This document shows, piece by piece, positions 7,717 through 16,656 of a DNA stretch of 64,000 nt. The stretch lies in the NCBI GenBank assembly GCA_964639245.1, contig CAZXCU010000020.1, positions 24,604 through 88,603 on the forward strand. The letters are read 5' to 3'. Source of the DNA: SB15 sp964639245 (GTDB lineage: Bacteria > Chloroflexota > Anaerolineae > Aggregatilineales > J027). Below the pieces are notes generated by a model. It ran no database searches, was not told the DNA's origin, and saw only the letters and a list, made by a program, of their open reading frames with translations. Every line of letters starts with the position of its first letter. The stretch's first letter is position 1. The translations under genes were made by a program, and so were the position numbers.

Positions 7717-9372
7717 CTATTCAACTCCTAAAATATAGTGATAATGTGGCTGTCCCCCGTAAACCATTTCAAAGGCTAAGTCATCATATTTTTCGCGCAG
7801 TTCAGCAAGCAAACTTTCAACGTCGGACAAGTTGAGTGCATCGCCATAGTAGAAAGTGACTAATTCCGCATTGTCTAAATTGGCCTGTTCCAAAACATGT
7901 GTCACCACTTCATGCAGGGTATCGGCGGCTTGGCGCAGTTTGCCATCCACAATGCCAATATACTGCCCCTCTTTAACCGATACGCCGTCCAATTCCACCG
8001 TTTCAACGGCTTGGGTAATTTCGCCTGTGAGGATGTTGTCTTTGGCTTCTGTCATGGCTTCGGCAACTTCTGCTAAATTGCCGTCTGGCACGTAGGAAAG
8101 CATCGCCGCGACTCCCTGTGGAAAGGTGCGGGTTGGCACAACCACAATTTCGACATCCTCGGCAATATCCGCTGCTTGTTTGGCGGCAAGGAAAATTTTT
8201 TTGTTATTGGGTAGCACAATCACACGGTTGGTCTGGGTTGCCCGTACCGCTTTGAGAATGTCTGCCGTGCTGGGGTTGTTGGTTTGCCCGCCTTCGACGA
8301 TGCCCGATACCCCCAATTCAGCGAAAACCCGTGCCAAGCCAACTCCTGCGGCTACTGCCACCACCGCGATTTCACCTGCTTCGACCTGGTGCAGTTTGAG
8401 TTCGGGTTTTTGGTTGGCTTTGTGTTCCTTCAGGAGCGCTTCATACTGCTCCTGCATGTTTTCGACCACCACATCGCCTAAGATGCCCAATTGCACTCCG
8501 TAGCTAATCGGGATGCCGGGGTCATCCACATGAATATGCACTTTGACCAGCGTGTCACTGCCAATAATTACTCCCGAATCGCCCATCGCTTCAATATCGG
8601 CTTTAATTTTAGCAACGTTTAACCCCTCACCTTTGATGATAAACTGCACATCATAGTTGTAGGCTTGGCCTTCAAAGAGCGGGAGTGCTTCAATCGCTGC
8701 TTGAAATTCATCGGTTTCGGGTTCTAAGTCGGTTTTTAGCGATATCATTTCTTCGCCGCGCACCGATTTGAGCATCCCTTCGATGATATACATTAAACCC
8801 GTCCCCCCCGAATCCACCTTGCCCGCTTCTTTCAAAATGGGCAATAACTGCGGGGTTTTATGCACCGCTGCCCATCCCGCCGCGACAAGATATTCCAGAA
8901 AAACGGTTAAATCATCGGAATCTTCGTAGCGTTCGGCGGCTTCGGCAATTTCACGGATGACGGTCAAAATCGTGCCTTCAACGGGTGACTGCACCCCCTG
9001 ATAGGCTTTGTCGCTGGCAGCCCGCAACCCCAGTTTAAGGGAAGGAACATCTAACAGCGCTTGGTCTTTAAGCGCTTGTGAGAAGCCTGTCCAGATTTGC
9101 GACATGATGGTGCCAGAATTGCCGCGTGACCCCATAATCGCCCCATGCGCGATTTTACGGGCAACCTCTCCTGCGTGGGTGCTGTTAGTATCAGCAATTT
9201 CGCGGTAGGCATTTTGCATGGTCAGGAGCATATTCGTGCCTGTATCGCCGTCGGGAACAGGGAATACATTTAAATCATTGACGGTTTTGTAATTGTGTTC
9301 CAGCCAAATTTTGCCCGCCTCCGCAAGCGATTTAAGCGTTTGACCGTCACAGGTGGTGGTTGTATCAATCAT
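7717..9372 (-). CDS. fakA: Fatty acid kinase catalytic subunit (DhaL/DegV-associated kinase)
   Basis: A 551-aa protein with an N-terminal DhaL-type kinase domain. NDLNVFPVPDGDTGTNM (residues 32-48) supplies the aspartates that hold Mg-ATP, and SRGNSG follows. A middle domain and a C-terminal domain end in YYGD and GGQPHYHYILGVE, the layout of FakA/YloV proteins. FakA phosphorylates fatty acids bound to FakB, giving acyl-phosphate for PlsX/PlsY. Two FakB-type genes follow directly. Asp23 is encoded 18 bases upstream, the same order as in Firmicutes. Length is normal. The ribosome site before the ATG is weak, which fits coupling to asp23. Confidence 0.94.
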   Translation of the reverse strand: MIDTTTTCDGQTLKSLAEAGKIWLEHNYKTVNDLNVFPVPDGDTGTNMLLTMQNAYREIADTNSTHAGEVARKIAHGAIMGSRGNSGTIMSQIWTGFSQALKDQALLDVPSLKLGLRAASDKAYQGVQSPVEGTILTVIREIAEAAERYEDSDDLTVFLEYLVAAGWAAVHKTPQLLPILKEAGKVDSGGTGLMYIIEGMLKSVRGEEMISLKTDLEPETDEFQAAIEALPLFEGQAYNYDVQFIIKGEGLNVAKIKADIEAMGDSGVIIGSDTLVKVHIHVDDPGIPISYGVQLGILGDVVVENMQEQYEALLKEHKANQKPELKLHQVEAGEIAVVAVAAGVGLARVFAELGVSGIVEGGQTNNPSTADILKAVRATQTNRVIVLPNNKKIFLAAKQAADIAEDVEIVVVPTRTFPQGVAAMLSYVPDGNLAEVAEAMTEAKDNILTGEITQAVETVELDGVSVKEGQYIGIVDGKLRQAADTLHEVVTHVLEQANLDNAELVTFYYGDALNLSDVESLLAELREKYDDLAFEMVYGGQPHYHYILGVE

Positions 9373-9390
9373 AAGTAAAACAAGAACCTT

Positions 9391-9759
9391 CTATATAGCT
9401 TGGTCGGGCGAACTTATCCGCAAATCTTGGATATGTACATTGACTTGATTCACCGATAAGCCCGTACTGCTTTCGACATAGTAACGAATCGAATTAATGA
9501 GACTATTCGCAACACTAGCGATATTTGTCCCATACTCAATGACAACAAAAACATCAATCGTGATGGATTGGTCAGTTTCGTCGAGGGCGATTTTGACACC
9601 CCGATTCGGGTCACGGGTGATCGTTGCCGCAATCCCCCGCGCACGGGTGGAAGTGGTCATGCCGACGATCCCATAGGTATGCGACGCAGCATAACTCACC
9701 AGCGCCGCGATTGTCTGTTTGGAGATTTCAATGCGTCCTAAATCTGTGTGTTGTACCAT
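9391..9759 (-). CDS. Asp23/Gls24 family envelope stress protein
   Basis: A 122-aa protein with the Asp23 fold: LGRIEISKQTIAALVSYAA at the start, a glycine-containing GIVGMTT turn, IDVFVVIEYGTNIASVAN in the middle and VNQVNVHIQDLRI at the end. In Firmicutes, Asp23-type proteins line the membrane via AmaP and respond to cell-wall stress. No membrane partner is visible here. It is the first gene of the asp23-fakA-fakB-fakB-recG block and is divergent from rpmB across 75 bases that must hold promoters for both. Confidence 0.9.
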   Translation of the reverse strand: MVQHTDLGRIEISKQTIAALVSYAASHTYGIVGMTTSTRARGIAATITRDPNRGVKIALDETDQSITIDVFVVIEYGTNIASVANSLINSIRYYVESSTGLSVNQVNVHIQDLRISSPDQAI

Positions 9760-9834
9760 AAGTTCTCGTATTGATTTTTTACGTCTCTCTATGGTAGCAT
9801 CCCACTGTTGCCTTTGTAGAGAGAGATTTTAACA

Positions 9835-10017
9835 ATGGCTAAGTGTGAATACTGCGGCAAACATACGCAATTTGGGCGTAACAAGAGCTTCTCCCAGAAA
9901 CGCACTCCGCGTACTTTCGGTGCGAACCTGCAAAAAACGAAAGTTGTGGAAAATGGTAAGCTCACCAAACGCACGCTGTGTACTCAGTGTATCCGCACCG
10001 TCTCTAAGATGGACTAA
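9835..10017 (+). CDS. rpmB: Ribosomal protein bL28
   Basis: A 60-aa large-subunit protein with the start MAKCEYCGKHTQFGRNKSFS, the middle RTFGANLQK and the end LCTQCIRTVSK. The two CxxC pairs make this the zinc-binding form of bL28. Length is normal. GAGAGAG precedes the ATG. It stands alone on the plus strand, with its own terminator. Confidence 0.96.
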   Translation: MAKCEYCGKHTQFGRNKSFSQKRTPRTFGANLQKTKVVENGKLTKRTLCTQCIRTVSKMD

Positions 10018-10025
10018 CCCATGAC

Positions 10026-10050
10026 AAACGCCGGAAACGGCGTTTTCGTT
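10026..10050 (+). terminator. Intrinsic terminator of rpmB
   Basis: An 8-bp perfect stem (AAACGCCG at 10026-10033, CGGCGTTT at 10038-10045) with a GAAA tetraloop. It is followed by a T-rich run reaching the convergent rpe gene. It begins 9 bases after the rpmB stop. Confidence 0.9.
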
Positions 10051-10695
10051 TTAAAGCGCTTCCCGCAGCGCACGGATACCCGCATGAATTCCATCTTCTG
10101 CCCCAAAAATGACGGTTCCGGCAATCATGATATTACCGCCATGTTCCACCGCCATTTTAATGGTATCGGGGGCAATCCCACCATCCACTAAAATATCTTT
10201 TTCGCCAACCATCTGACGCAGTTGGCGCAGTTTGGGCAGCACCTCTGTTAAAAAGGCTTGCCCGCCCGCTCCCGGATTCACGGTCATCACCACAATTTCA
10301 TCCAACAGGGGGAGCACTTCTTGAAGCATCACGGCGGGTGTATGCGGATTGATTGCTACCCCTGCTTTCACCTTCAAATTTTTAATTTGCTGCAATACCC
10401 GATGTAAATGCGGGCAGGCTTCCACATGCACGCTAATCGCATCGGCCCCGGCACGGGCAAATTTTTCAAGGTGATGCTCCGGCTCAACAATCATCAAGTG
10501 TACATCCAAGGGCAAGGCCGTGACCCGACGCACCGCTTCGATAATCGGGATACCAAAGGAAATATTGGGAACGAACTGCCCATCCATCACATCAATATGA
10601 ATCAAATCCGCGCCACCTGCTTCTGCTGCCCGGATTTGTTCGCCCAACTGTGCAAAATCTGCCGCAAGGATAGACGGTGCAATTTTAATTTTCAC
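10051..10695 (-). CDS. rpe: Ribulose-phosphate 3-epimerase
   Basis: A 214-aa TIM-barrel enzyme that interconverts ribulose-5-phosphate and xylulose-5-phosphate in the pentose phosphate or Calvin pathways. The hallmarks are IAPSILAADF, IDVMDGQFVPN (metal-binding His and Asp), LDVHLMIVEP, MTVNPGAGGQAF and LVDGGIAPDT. Length is normal. The start is a GTG at 10695 with AGGA 7 bases upstream. It is convergent with rpmB and divergent from the ABC transporter genes. Confidence 0.96.
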   Translation of the reverse strand: MKIKIAPSILAADFAQLGEQIRAAEAGGADLIHIDVMDGQFVPNISFGIPIIEAVRRVTALPLDVHLMIVEPEHHLEKFARAGADAISVHVEACPHLHRVLQQIKNLKVKAGVAINPHTPAVMLQEVLPLLDEIVVMTVNPGAGGQAFLTEVLPKLRQLRQMVGEKDILVDGGIAPDTIKMAVEHGGNIMIAGTVIFGAEDGIHAGIRALREAL

Positions 10696-10786
10696 AAATT
10701 TTTCCTATTCAATAGCCATCAAATAGTGAAAGCTATGTTACATTTGTCATGTACAAAAATCAACAATTCCCCAGATTAGGACATCC

Positions 10787-11545
10787 ATGATAGAAGCAGA
10801 ACATCTGGCAAAGCGGTTTAAGAAATTTGAAGCAGTCAAGGATCTCTCTTTTACAGCACATGATGGCGAAGTTTTTGGGCTGCTCGGGCCGAACGGAGCA
10901 GGCAAAACCACCACTTTACGGATGCTGTCTACGGTGGTCACACCTTCGCATGGCACAGCCCGCGTGAACACTTTTGATATTCGCCATCAAAAAGATAAAG
11001 TACGCTCCAATTTAGGTATTTTGATTGAAAGTGCCGGGTTGTATGCCCATTCCACAACCCGCGAACACCTGCGCTATGTCGGCAATTTGCATGGGTTGAA
11101 CGGGGGAGAATTGGAAAAGCGCATTGACGAATTGATTAACGCGCTGGGGATGAATGACTTTGTGGACAGGCGGGCGAGTGGATTTTCGCGGGGGATGGTG
11201 CGTAAAGTGGTCATGGGCATGGCATTGGTACATAACCCGCCGAATATCATCCTCGACGAACCCACACAGGGCTTGGATGTCGTCAGCACCCGCGCTGTAC
11301 GGGATATTATCCTGCGATTTAAAAGCGAAGGGCGCTGTGTGATTCTCAGTACCCATCATATGGACGAAGTTGAGCGTTTGTGTGACCGGGTAGCCATTAT
11401 CCATCGGGGACAAATTCTTGCGAGTGGTACGCCCCAAGCATTGATTGAAAAATATCGTGCTGACAACCTTGAAAGCGCTTTTGTTGAAATTGTAGGCGCA
11501 GAAGCCCTCCTCGCTGAAGCCGAAAGGGAAGCCCAAAAATCATGA
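10787..11545 (+). CDS. ABC transporter ATP-binding protein (NatA-like)
   Basis: A 252-aa nucleotide-binding subunit. Walker A GPNGAGKTT is at residues 34-42 and Walker B IILDEPTQGLDV carries the catalytic Glu. The H-loop is LSTHHMDEVERLCDR. The signature motif is the unusual FSRGMVRKV instead of LSGGQ, a variant common in NatA-type export ATPases. Its stop overlaps the start of the permease gene by ATGA, so the two form a coupled pair. The NatAB class exports sodium or small compounds, but the substrate here cannot be read. Confidence 0.92.
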   Translation: MIEAEHLAKRFKKFEAVKDLSFTAHDGEVFGLLGPNGAGKTTTLRMLSTVVTPSHGTARVNTFDIRHQKDKVRSNLGILIESAGLYAHSTTREHLRYVGNLHGLNGGELEKRIDELINALGMNDFVDRRASGFSRGMVRKVVMGMALVHNPPNIILDEPTQGLDVVSTRAVRDIILRFKSEGRCVILSTHHMDEVERLCDRVAIIHRGQILASGTPQALIEKYRADNLESAFVEIVGAEALLAEAEREAQKS

Positions 11546-12777
11546 GACTCTGGGATGTCTACCGAATTGTGTTTCGTAAAGAATTCCGCGAACTCCTGAG
11601 GGACAGGCGGGCGTTGTTCTGGCTATTTGCCCCCCCGATTATTTTGCCGGGGCTGGCATTGTGCGGCGGGCTGTTCGTGGGGACACAAGCCGTGCGGATT
11701 GCACAGGAAGGTTTTCCCATCATAGTGGAAAACGCAGAGGAATCGCCCACCCTGATCAATTATCTCGCGGAAGATGACAGTATTTTGATGGTCGAGACAG
11801 AAGATGAAGCCCTACTGGTGGTGACAATCCCTGAAGATTTTCAGGACAACCTCGACGCAAATGGTACAGCCAGCATTAACCTGACCAGCCGTGACAATTC
11901 GCTGATTACCTTCATCGGGCGGGCAGCTGTGCGAAGTGTAATTGACCGTTACAATGCCGATTTACTTGACCAGCGTTTGGAATCCCAGAATCTGACCCGC
12001 GATTGGCTGACCCCGATTACGATTGGGGAACGCACCGCCAGCACGGGTGAAGCGGTGGGGGGAAATGAGGAAGGGGGGACAAGTATTTTAGCAACCATCT
12101 TTTTGCCCTTAGCGGTGACTTCATGGCTGCTGGGCGGGGGCATGGGCTTGGTATTGGATGCCACTGTAGGCGAAAAAGAACGGCAAACCATTGAAAACTT
12201 GCTGGTCACACCCGCCAGTCGGGTTGGCATTGTCATGGGCAAAATGAGCGTCATTTTCATCGCCTCCATGGTGGTGATGAGCTTATGGCTAGTAGAAGGG
12301 TTGCTGCTCAATTCCTTTAGCACTATTGCACCGGAACTTAACGGTTCAGACACCCTCACGACCAATGAAATTTTAAAACTGGCGGCGGAAAGCGGTGGTG
12401 ATATTCTGGGATTGCTGGCGGCATTGGTGGTCATCATCATTCCATTTACGGTGATGCTGAACGCGCTGGTGATGGCATGGTGCGCGTATGCCGCCAATTA
12501 CCGTGAAGCAAATTTATTTATGGCGCTGGTGCAACTTGGATTACCGGGCAGCGTATTACTCACCATTTTTAGTCTGCCTCCCGAAGTGGGCGAACCAGTC
12601 TACGCGGTTCCTCTCTTTGGCGCGATTGTCGCCATTCGGGATTTGTTCAGTGGCAATTTATCTACCGCAGGTTTAGTGATTAATTTCCTGTCGGGGCTGC
12701 TTTATTCAGGTGGGGCGATTGGACTTGCCGCGTGGGTGTTTGGGCGAGAATGGTCGCTGACACGAGGACTACAATAA
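11542..12777 (+). CDS. ABC transporter permease (NatB/ABC-2 type)
   Basis: A 411-aa membrane protein. The start MRLWDVYRIVFRKEFRELLRDRRAL is typical of ABC-2/NatB permeases. One membrane helix follows, then a large extracytoplasmic domain (about residues 50-185), then five or six helices. The segment GEKERQTIENLLVTP just after the second helix is the conserved coupling region that contacts the ATPase. It overlaps the ATPase gene by ATGA. Together they form an export system of unknown substrate. Confidence 0.9.
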   Translation: MRLWDVYRIVFRKEFRELLRDRRALFWLFAPPIILPGLALCGGLFVGTQAVRIAQEGFPIIVENAEESPTLINYLAEDDSILMVETEDEALLVVTIPEDFQDNLDANGTASINLTSRDNSLITFIGRAAVRSVIDRYNADLLDQRLESQNLTRDWLTPITIGERTASTGEAVGGNEEGGTSILATIFLPLAVTSWLLGGGMGLVLDATVGEKERQTIENLLVTPASRVGIVMGKMSVIFIASMVVMSLWLVEGLLLNSFSTIAPELNGSDTLTTNEILKLAAESGGDILGLLAALVVIIIPFTVMLNALVMAWCAYAANYREANLFMALVQLGLPGSVLLTIFSLPPEVGEPVYAVPLFGAIVAIRDLFSGNLSTAGLVINFLSGLLYSGGAIGLAAWVFGREWSLTRGLQ

Positions 12778-12839
12778 ATTAAAGTTGGCAAGTGTGCTAT
12801 CCCGTTGTAGACTACAGTAGGGTTTTATTCGAGGGGCTT

Positions 12840-14630
12840 ATGCAAGCAGACAATGTTTCTCCGTCTGAATGGCGTTGGGTAGCGATTGTCAGTGGGATTT
12901 TGGTGACACTGACGTTGTTGCCCTATGCGTGGGCGCTGATTGCTTCTGTGGATACGCCCTATACATTTATGGGGATTTTGTCGAATCCTAAAGATGGGGC
13001 AACTTACCTGTCCAAAATTCAGCAGGGGGCAGATGGCAACTGGCTATTTGAGCTGCGCCATACTCCACAATCGCATGACCCGGCTGGTTTTCACCTGTTT
13101 TACTTGGGGTTAGGACATATTGCGAGTTTATTCGGCCTGTCCAATGTGGTGATATTTCATCTAGCACGGGTTGCTACTAGCTTTTTCATGTTCGCAGGAC
13201 TCTATAATTTAGGGGCAAGCATCTGGTCACGCCCGCGCCCACGTCGCTTATTTTTTATGCTCGTTTCGGTAGGGTCGGGGTTAGGCTGGCTAGCTTTGGT
13301 TTTTTATCCCGGTGAATTAGCCCCGGATTTACTGGTTCCAGAGGGTTTTCCTTTGCTGGCGGCTTATACCAATCCCCATTTTCCGCTCGCTATTGGCTGC
13401 CAAGCGCTGCTCACCACCATTTTTATCCGTGTTTTTCGTCCGGGCTATTTTGAAGCACCGACTTCGGACAATGGGGGTTTGAGTGTCATTATTCTTTCAA
13501 TTATTCTTGCTATCATTTCTCCCCCCTCTTTAATTGCGATGGGAGGAGCGCTGGTTGCCTTTATCTTGATACGGGGTTATCTGCTTACCAAAACCGCCCG
13601 CCAAAACCCCAAATTTCAACAAAAACTCATTGAAAATCACCAGATTATCCCCATTTCAAAATTTCAAGTGCCTATGCACGAGGCACGTTGGGCCGCGATG
13701 CTGATTTTGCCGGCGGCACCCCTTGCACTTTACTACTTGATGGTGTTTCGCTTCAACGATGTATTCGGCGATTTCAACCAACAAAACATAACAATTTCAC
13801 CGAACATCATTTTGTTCATTTTTGGCTATGGATTGCTATTAATTTTAGCAATTCCCGGTTTGCTGCGGGCATTTCGGCGTTTTGAACCCGACGGCGATCA
13901 AATTATGCTGTTGTGGTTTTTAGTGAATGTGCTGCTGATTTACACCCCCTTTGCGTTGCAGCGACGCTTGTTTATCGGGTTAATTATCCCCATTGTGTAT
14001 TTTGCGGTGCGGGCCATTGAAGATTACTGGGTCGAGCGTGTTCCCGAACGACTTCGCATGGCGAGTTTGATTTTTTTATTTGTCTTTATTTTGCCGACCC
14101 ATGTTTTTACCTTTGGTGCCCCGTTGGCCTTTGCGGTACTCGACCAAGAGGCAGGTGCCGACAATTTATTGCTGGTTCATGAAAATTATCTGGCTGCCTT
14201 TGATGAACTAGACGCAATGGGGGGTAAAAATGGGGTCGTGTTGTCTTCGCCCGCCATTGGGTTGTGGTTGCCGTCTCAAACCCAGATGCGTCCAGTCTAC
14301 GGGCACGAATTTGAAACCGTCCCTGCCGAAGAACGACGAGAGCAGGTGGAGGATTTTTATCGCGGCATTGATTGTGTCACCCTGCTGGAAAGCGATAAAC
14401 TTCCGTTCCATGTACGCTATGTGTTATGGGGGCCAAAAGAGGATGACATGGGCATCATCACCCGCGATGAAGCCGCCGAAGAAGTTCTCAATTTAGATGA
14501 TTTTGAAGAGGTCGAAGAGGATAAAATCCGCCTACCCGATGCTGATAAATGCCGCGCTGTCGTCGAAGAACGGGCTGAATCCCAGTGGACATTCGGGGAT
14601 GTTACGCTTTATCAACTCCCCAACCATTAA
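12840..14630 (+). CDS. Polytopic membrane protein, GT-C-like (family A, copy 1)
   Basis: A 596-aa protein with about 11 hydrophobic segments and a soluble C-terminal domain of about 150 residues. After the first helix comes the loop NPKDGATYLSKIQQGADGNW, comparable to the acidic first loop of GT-C glycosyltransferases that use lipid-linked sugars. Later come SGLGWLALVF and LQRRLFIGLIIP. The protein aligns by eye along its length with the 528-aa protein two genes downstream, including LPSQTQMRPVYGHEFET near the end. A start at 12792 is possible, but GAGGGG directly before the ATG at 12840 favours the shorter form. The donor and acceptor are unknown. It may be a glycosyltransferase or a transporter. 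Confidence 0.75.
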   Translation: MQADNVSPSEWRWVAIVSGILVTLTLLPYAWALIASVDTPYTFMGILSNPKDGATYLSKIQQGADGNWLFELRHTPQSHDPAGFHLFYLGLGHIASLFGLSNVVIFHLARVATSFFMFAGLYNLGASIWSRPRPRRLFFMLVSVGSGLGWLALVFYPGELAPDLLVPEGFPLLAAYTNPHFPLAIGCQALLTTIFIRVFRPGYFEAPTSDNGGLSVIILSIILAIISPPSLIAMGGALVAFILIRGYLLTKTARQNPKFQQKLIENHQIIPISKFQVPMHEARWAAMLILPAAPLALYYLMVFRFNDVFGDFNQQNITISPNIILFIFGYGLLLILAIPGLLRAFRRFEPDGDQIMLLWFLVNVLLIYTPFALQRRLFIGLIIPIVYFAVRAIEDYWVERVPERLRMASLIFLFVFILPTHVFTFGAPLAFAVLDQEAGADNLLLVHENYLAAFDELDAMGGKNGVVLSSPAIGLWLPSQTQMRPVYGHEFETVPAEERREQVEDFYRGIDCVTLLESDKLPFHVRYVLWGPKEDDMGIITRDEAAEEVLNLDDFEEVEEDKIRLPDADKCRAVVEERAESQWTFGDVTLYQLPNH

Positions 14631-16656
14631 AATCAGTGCAAGCAGTGGCCTGCTGCTGCTCATTTTTCTTCTGCTGGTTGGATTCCGCGCCGATACCCTC
14701 CCCCATAACCCCGTGAATGATTTTTCCGACGCAACCATCAGTCGTTGGCCTGATGCGCTGCATTTTCAACGGACGCTCCGCCACGACCATACGCTTCCCT
14801 TATGGAATCCGCATCTGATGGGAGGGCAACCTTTTGCAGCTAATCCGGGCACAAAGGTCTGGTATCCCCTCACTTGGCTGCTCATCCTGTGGAATCCTGC
14901 CCTGCACATTAATTTTATGGTAGGGTTTCATTTGTGGTTGGGCGGACTTGGCATGTGGTCGTGGGCGCGGCGTACCGGACTCACCTTCTGGCCTGCAATG
15001 CTTTGCTCGGCGGGATATTTATTCGCTCCCAAATTGCTGGCTCATGCAGGCGGCGGTCATCTCGACTTGCTAATTGCGGTTACATGGCTACCGTTTTTAC
15101 TCTTTTTTATCCACCGCCTGTTTATCGGCACACAGTATCCGTCGGTAGATGTCATCGGGCTTGCCTTGGTGGGCGCGATGGTGTTCATTGGAGCCATTCA
15201 AATTGCCCTGTTTACTTTTGGGCTGGGTGCGGCCTATGCCATTTTTCTCGCCACCAGCCAACCGACCCTAAAATTTCCTCTAAGACTGCTGCTAGGTGCG
15301 CTGCTAGCCACGGGTTTTGTCGCTGTTCAGTGGCTGCCGCTTATTGAACTTGGTGAATCGGTCACACGCGGGGACATTCGAGAGCAAGATGCGGCTATTT
15401 TTAGCGTACAGGGTGGACAATTTTTAGGGTTGCTGCTCAGTGAACACGGTGGAAGCATTGAATCTTTTACTTATGTGGGTGTTTGTATTTTTATGTTGGC
15501 TGTCGCCGGGTTGCTACGCCATCCGCGTCAAAATCGCTTCTGGTGGGGAGTCATTCTCTTTGCAGCGTTGTACAGCATGGGTGAAAATTTCATCCTCTGG
15601 TCAGGGTTGGTCAAAATTTTGCCCGTCCTGCGTTTGTTTCGCGTGCCACCCCGCGCATGGTTTTTAGCCGCGCTGGTGTTTCCCTATCTTGCCGGGTGGG
15701 GGCTGCAATTTTTAATCGAAAACCCGCCGCGCAGTTCCCGCGCACGCATGGCAATCATTGCCCTGTGTGGCATTGGAATCTCATGCAGTGCAGCGAGTTT
15801 TGTGCTTTTGAGCGAAGGACTCGAGGCGGAAACACTGATAGGGCTGGTTGCTTTTCCGATAACAGCTATTGTGCTGGCCTTGTATATTTTTGAGCAAATT
15901 TCACCGCGTACTTTTGCTTTATTACTAACCTTGATGGTCATTTTAGATGGGACATGGGTCGGGCATACCTTGATCGAAGGCCGTCCACCGGATGAGTGGC
16001 TCAACGAATCCCCCCCGCAGTTCTTAGAAGATTATCACGGACGGCTTTATACGCCGAGTTATGCGATTCCGCAGCAGGATACTGCTTTTTGGGGAATTGC
16101 CCGTTTTGATGGCGTTGACCCCTTCCAGCTTCAGAATTTTGTCGAAAACAGCGAACTTGCCACCGGCATCTCCCGTGAAGGCTACAGCACGACGATTCCG
16201 GCGGAGGTGGTGCTGGAAGTCGATGACGACACGCTTGAAATTCAAAATGCCCCGATGAATGCGGAATACTTAGGGCGATGGGGTGTGCGTTGGGTGGTGA
16301 CTTCGTATCCCATCCAAATTGAGGGTCTGCAACTCGCAGGGCAAGAAAATGAGATTTTTTATTTTGAAAATCAAAAAGTAGTTGACTTTGCGCTGGATTG
16401 GGAAAACGCCAACCGAGTCACACAAACCGTCAGCAGTCCGCAAGCATTGACCGTGACGAATGCTCCCGGCTGGCAAACCGCCGAAGGGGAAGCAATTGAC
16501 ACGGATTCATTGACCTTGCCTGCGGAAAATGCCACCTTTGTCTATCGTCCGCGTGGGGTATATCTTGGCATTCTCATCAGCAGTATTTTTTATGGAGTAG
16601 CGGGACTGTGGTTGCTAGGCGTGTTTGGATTTTTGCCTGTGTGGTGGCGGCGCTGA
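14599..16656 (+). CDS. YfhO-type polytopic membrane protein (family B, copy 1)
   Basis: About 685 aa, with 12 or so membrane segments followed by a beta-rich extracytoplasmic domain and a last helix. The N-terminal pattern (WPDALHFQRTLRHDHTLPLW, then NPHLMGGQPFAANP) is that of YfhO-family proteins, which take part in glycosylating lipoteichoic acid or other lipid-linked polymers in Firmicutes. It is a paralogue of the 775-aa protein downstream. The start is uncertain. The ATG at 14599 lies 32 bases inside the upstream gene, and in-frame ATG codons at 14539 and 14497 also exist. It sits in the A-B-A'-B' chain, overlapping both neighbours, so translational coupling is likely. Confidence 0.75.
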   Translation: MLRFINSPTIKISASSGLLLLIFLLLVGFRADTLPHNPVNDFSDATISRWPDALHFQRTLRHDHTLPLWNPHLMGGQPFAANPGTKVWYPLTWLLILWNPALHINFMVGFHLWLGGLGMWSWARRTGLTFWPAMLCSAGYLFAPKLLAHAGGGHLDLLIAVTWLPFLLFFIHRLFIGTQYPSVDVIGLALVGAMVFIGAIQIALFTFGLGAAYAIFLATSQPTLKFPLRLLLGALLATGFVAVQWLPLIELGESVTRGDIREQDAAIFSVQGGQFLGLLLSEHGGSIESFTYVGVCIFMLAVAGLLRHPRQNRFWWGVILFAALYSMGENFILWSGLVKILPVLRLFRVPPRAWFLAALVFPYLAGWGLQFLIENPPRSSRARMAIIALCGIGISCSAASFVLLSEGLEAETLIGLVAFPITAIVLALYIFEQISPRTFALLLTLMVILDGTWVGHTLIEGRPPDEWLNESPPQFLEDYHGRLYTPSYAIPQQDTAFWGIARFDGVDPFQLQNFVENSELATGISREGYSTTIPAEVVLEVDDDTLEIQNAPMNAEYLGRWGVRWVVTSYPIQIEGLQLAGQENEIFYFENQKVVDFALDWENANRVTQTVSSPQALTVTNAPGWQTAEGEAIDTDSLTLPAENATFVYRPRGVYLGILISSIFYGVAGLWLLGVFGFLPVWWRR

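Noticed and set aside
10408..10779. A plus-strand 123-aa frame over rpe
   Set aside because: It is antisense to a confidently identified enzyme and has no family features.
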